Source: Microtetraspora sp. NBRC 16547 (lineage in GTDB: Bacteria; Actinomycetota; Actinomycetes; Streptosporangiales; Streptosporangiaceae). Taken from it: a stretch of 64,000 bases of DNA. A program made the position numbers and the translations under genes. The stretch covers positions 1 through 64,000 of the forward strand of contig NZ_BSSE01000014.1 of NCBI RefSeq assembly GCF_030268965.1, read 5' to 3'. The notes below the pieces were generated by a model. It saw only the letters and a list, made by a program, of their open reading frames with translations. It ran no database searches and was not told the origin of the DNA. Below are positions 61,676-64,000 of the stretch, piece by piece (within the stretch, counting starts at the first letter, position 1; each line of letters starts with the position of its first letter).

Positions 61676-61966
61676 CTACCACCTCCAGTGGCGGAAGTGA
61701 TGCCCGCCCCAGTTCCAGTTGCGGTGGTGGTGCCAACCCCAGCCCCCGTGCCAGTGGCGGTGCCAGCCACCGTGCCAGCCACGGTGGCAATGCCAGCAAG
61801 GCCAGTTCGTGGCCGATGTCGGCGTCGCCGTGGTGGACGTGGGAGCGGGCAACGTCGTGACGACCGTGGCCATGGTTCCCGCGTTCGCCGGTTGCACGGG
61901 CATCGTCACGGGAGCGACGAGAGCGGAGGCCGCCATCACCCCTGCCGCGAAAGCGTGCTTCAGCAT
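61676..61966 (-). CDS. Small secreted His/Trp/Gly-rich protein
   Basis: Protein of 96 aa. A signal peptide (MLKHAFAAGVMAASALV to QPANA) is followed by a Thr/Ala/Pro-rich linker. The tail of about 40 residues is made almost only of His, Trp, Gly, Arg and Asn (for example HRGWHGGWHRHWHGGWGWHHH). There is a CWHC motif at its start. No family was recognised. The His and Cys content suggests metal binding at the cell surface, but this is inference. The gene stands alone. Confidence 0.6.
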   Translation of the reverse strand: MLKHAFAAGVMAASALVAPVTMPVQPANAGTMATVVTTLPAPTSTTATPTSATNWPCWHCHRGWHGGWHRHWHGGWGWHHHRNWNWGGHHFRHWRW

Positions 61967-62267
61967 GAGTGATCACCCCGTGTCGTGATGGATTCGGTTG
62001 CCAGGATGGCCTGGCTACGGAGCGTCGATTCGGTCTGCGGAAGACGCCGAAACGGCGTGCTCATCAATTCCACGCTAGACACCGGTGCTCGCGACGGTAA
62101 CCCCTGAGAGGCAAAAGCTTCGATCCGGCCGATTGCCCGTCAGGCGTCGACCTCGCACCGTGATGCCCCAATCCTGAGTCAGCTTCTCGGCAGGCGAACA
62201 GTCTGGCCGAGCACGGGCGCGACCGCCGGCCGCGTGCGTGGACGGCGGTCGCGCCTGCCGGCCGGAG

Positions 62268-62993
62268 TCACGCGCCTGCGGCGGGTCTGGCGGGTGGCAG
62301 ATCGAACTCGTCGTTGCGCATGCGCAACAGGGCGATGGAGGCGCCGGTGAAGCCGACGGCGGTGATCACCAGGCCGATGCCTGACGCGACGTGACCGGGC
62401 ATGAACGGATGCGTGAACCCGCCCGCCGCGAGGACGATGCCCATCCAGGCCGGCGCCGCGCCGCTGCGCCATAGCGCGAGGCCGAGCAGCAGCAGGCCGA
62501 TGACGATGCCCAGGATGAACAGCAGGCCCGCCGCCAGCTGCGCGGGGTCGTCCTCCAAGGCGTTCTGGATCTTCGCCATGGTCGCCACGTCGAAGTCTCT
62601 CGTCACCGTGAGGTACGCGAGGTCGTCGCCGCCGCGGATCAGGGGGAAGCCGGCCAGATCGCCGAGCAGCGCGAGGAGCGCACCCGCCGTGGTGAGCCGG
62701 GGAGCGCCGCGACGGGCCACCCAGGCCACAGCGAAGGTGGCCGGGATCAGTCCGACCAGGAACGGCAGCATGAACCATCGAAGCGTGCCGACCAGTTGTT
62801 CATGCGCTGCGTACGCCGCGACCGTGGCCTCGAACGACTGGCCACCGTCGACGGGGCTGAAGATGTAGTGAATGCCCATGCCAAGCATGGGGATCGGTGC
62901 GATGACGGCGAGCAGGATGCGCCAAAAGCCGCGCACGTCCCGGAGCGGCTTGGGTGGGGCGGTGGCGGTGCGGGAACCGGTGTCCGGCCGCAT
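62268..62993 (-). CDS. Hypothetical multi-pass membrane protein
   Basis: Protein of 241 aa with about six hydrophobic segments (ILLAVIAPIPMLGMGIHYIF, LLFILGIVIGLLLLGLALW, GLVITAVGFTGASIALL). The N-terminal 25 residues are soluble. AGGAGG precedes ATG 62993. No function is recognised. It is divergent (167 bp) from the sensor-like gene at the right edge. Confidence 0.75.
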   Translation of the reverse strand: MRPDTGSRTATAPPKPLRDVRGFWRILLAVIAPIPMLGMGIHYIFSPVDGGQSFEATVAAYAAHEQLVGTLRWFMLPFLVGLIPATFAVAWVARRGAPRLTTAGALLALLGDLAGFPLIRGGDDLAYLTVTRDFDVATMAKIQNALEDDPAQLAAGLLFILGIVIGLLLLGLALWRSGAAPAWMGIVLAAGGFTHPFMPGHVASGIGLVITAVGFTGASIALLRMRNDEFDLPPARPAAGA

Positions 62994-63116
62994 GATGTCC
63001 TCCTGGAAGGTTTGGTGGATGCCCGGTCGTGTCCGAGAGTGGTCGCGGTGTACTCCCGCCGTCGTGGGCGTGGTCTCCCAAAGTCGGTCCTGGTACTCCC
63101 GGCGGATCTGGGGGTG

Positions 63117-63139
63117 CACTCCTATGGCCGGTGGGAGTG
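63117..63139. promoter_or_regulatory. Inverted repeat before the sensor-like gene
   Basis: CACTCC-N11-GGAGTG lies 21 bp before the start. Related GTACTCCC blocks occur at 63048 and 63093. Possible operator; weak. Confidence 0.25.
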
Positions 63140-63160
63140 GCGGGACCCGATGATGAGTCC

Positions 63161-64000
63161 ATGGCTGTCAGGCGAGCCGGCCCGGTCGCGGTACTCACCC
63201 TCACGGTCGTCGTGGTCGCGGCGGCGTGGGTGTCCTGGTTCCTCGGCGGGCTCACCTTCGCCGACGCGGCCGATGACTCGTACCTGCTGACCAACAGCGC
63301 CCAGGCGTTGACCTTCACCGCGTTCGGTGTGCTGGTGCTGGCGCACCGGCCTGGGCACCGCATCGGGCTGCTGTTCGTGGCGTACGGCGCCTGCTACACG
63401 ATGAGCGTGGCCTGCCTGGGGCTGCTCTCCGGCGTGGTCAGGCTGCCGGCGGGGTGGGAGCGGGCGGTGGAGCTGTTCGGTATCACCGTGTGGATCCCGG
63501 CACCCGCCGTCTGCCTTCCGCTGATCATCCAGCTGTTCCCGGATGGGACGCCGCTGTCCCGGCGTTGGCGGCCACTGGCCGTCGCGACCCTCGCGGTCCT
63601 GCCGCTCACGTCGACCTTGACCCTGCCCGTGGCGGCTGGGGTGATCGAGGGTGAGCCGACCGCGGGCTACGGCCCGATGCTGCCCGCCGTGGTGGGCGAA
63701 GTCGCCCAGAGGCTGATGCCGGTGTTCGTCGGTGCCGACGCGCTGGTGCTGCTGGCCGGCCTCGTCGTGCTCGGCCTGCGCACCCGCCGGTCGCGCGGGG
63801 TGCAGCGGCTGCAGCTGATGTGGCTGTTGTGGGCGGTGGGACTGTTCGTGACGCTCAACGTGCAGCGGATCGTCACCGCCGACGGGCCGGTGCTGTTCCT
63901 GCTGACCCTGCCGCTCATCCCGGCCGCGGCCACGGTGGCGATCCTGCGCCACCAGTTGTACGACATCGAGCTGATTGTCAACCGGTCGCTGGTGTACGGG
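63161..64000 (+). CDS. Sensor histidine kinase-like membrane protein (partial, 5' end)
   Basis: The frame begins at ATG 63161 and is still open at the window edge after 280 codons. It holds about six predicted membrane segments (VAVLTLTVVVVAAAWVSWFL, LIIQLFPDGTPLSRRWRPL) and ends LRHQLYDIELIVNRSLVYG. That last motif is the usual end of the membrane domain of an actinobacterial two-component sensor kinase, so the kinase part should follow outside the window. The ribosome-binding site is weak. The partner and signal cannot be known here. Confidence 0.7.
   Translation, partial: MAVRRAGPVAVLTLTVVVVAAAWVSWFLGGLTFADAADDSYLLTNSAQALTFTAFGVLVLAHRPGHRIGLLFVAYGACYTMSVACLGLLSGVVRLPAGWERAVELFGITVWIPAPAVCLPLIIQLFPDGTPLSRRWRPLAVATLAVLPLTSTLTLPVAAGVIEGEPTAGYGPMLPAVVGEVAQRLMPVFVGADALVLLAGLVVLGLRTRRSRGVQRLQLMWLLWAVGLFVTLNVQRIVTADGPVLFLLTLPLIPAAATVAILRHQLYDIELIVNRSLVYG

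Overview
The window is very GC-rich DNA from an actinomycete. GTG and TTG starts are common and most genes are packed in short operons. A mycothiol-linked formaldehyde dehydrogenase, F420/LLM-type and PPOX-type enzymes, ECF42 signalling and an actinobacterial c-di-AMP riboswitch support Actinomycetota. A family such as Streptosporangiaceae is a guess from general style. No rRNA, tRNA, CRISPR array or phage module is visible.

Bases 1-23,600 are an accessory and housekeeping mosaic. It begins with the 3' end of an IS200/IS605-type tnpB. Then come divergent regulator/enzyme pairs: XRE-cupin with a thioredoxin-reductase-like flavoprotein, tandem MarR with hemerythrin, TetR with P450, and GlxA-type AraC with cupin. 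Also here are an ECF42 sigma factor with its DGPF partner, a CHAP hydrolase behind a c-di-AMP riboswitch, a heptad-repeat coiled-coil protein, a serine hydrolase, an LLM oxidoreductase, RecD2, an L,D-transpeptidase and a MarR-MFS-PPOX operon. Gene remnants lie between them: acyltransferase, LuxR, methyltransferase and ArsR.

Bases 24,000-42,800 are a glycine betaine/choline catabolic island. BetA-like choline dehydrogenase makes betaine aldehyde or betaine. A ProX / fused ProW-ProW / ProV importer brings betaine in. A Rieske oxygenase with its own Rieske ferredoxin and FAD reductase should demethylate betaine. A dimethylglycine oxidase-like protein and heterotetrameric sarcosine oxidase (SoxBDAG) finish the route to glycine. 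Mycothiol-dependent formaldehyde dehydrogenase (MscR) would clear the formaldehyde released. An IclR regulator sits inside the island. A shared palindrome, GTTGC-N7-GCAAC, lies upstream of betA/iclR, proV, the dimethylglycine oxidase gene and, in weaker form, the ferredoxin operon. This looks like a local regulon.

Bases 42,900-50,700 hold a dienelactone-hydrolase-like enzyme, a DUF3626 remnant, a prolyl oligopeptidase, a three-gene ABC-2 exporter, a GNAT acetyltransferase and a PhyH-type dioxygenase. Bases 50,724-56,398 are bounded by an 84-bp direct repeat (83/84 identical). Between the repeats are a three-subunit molybdenum hydroxylase (form II CoxL/CoxM/CoxS) and a FAD monooxygenase like 2,6-dihydroxypyridine hydroxylase. 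Immediately beyond are a HTH-Mop regulator and modABC, which would supply molybdate. The window ends with a lipoprotein, a MerR regulator, a His/Trp-rich secreted peptide, a membrane protein and the N-terminal part of a sensor-kinase-like membrane protein cut by the window edge.
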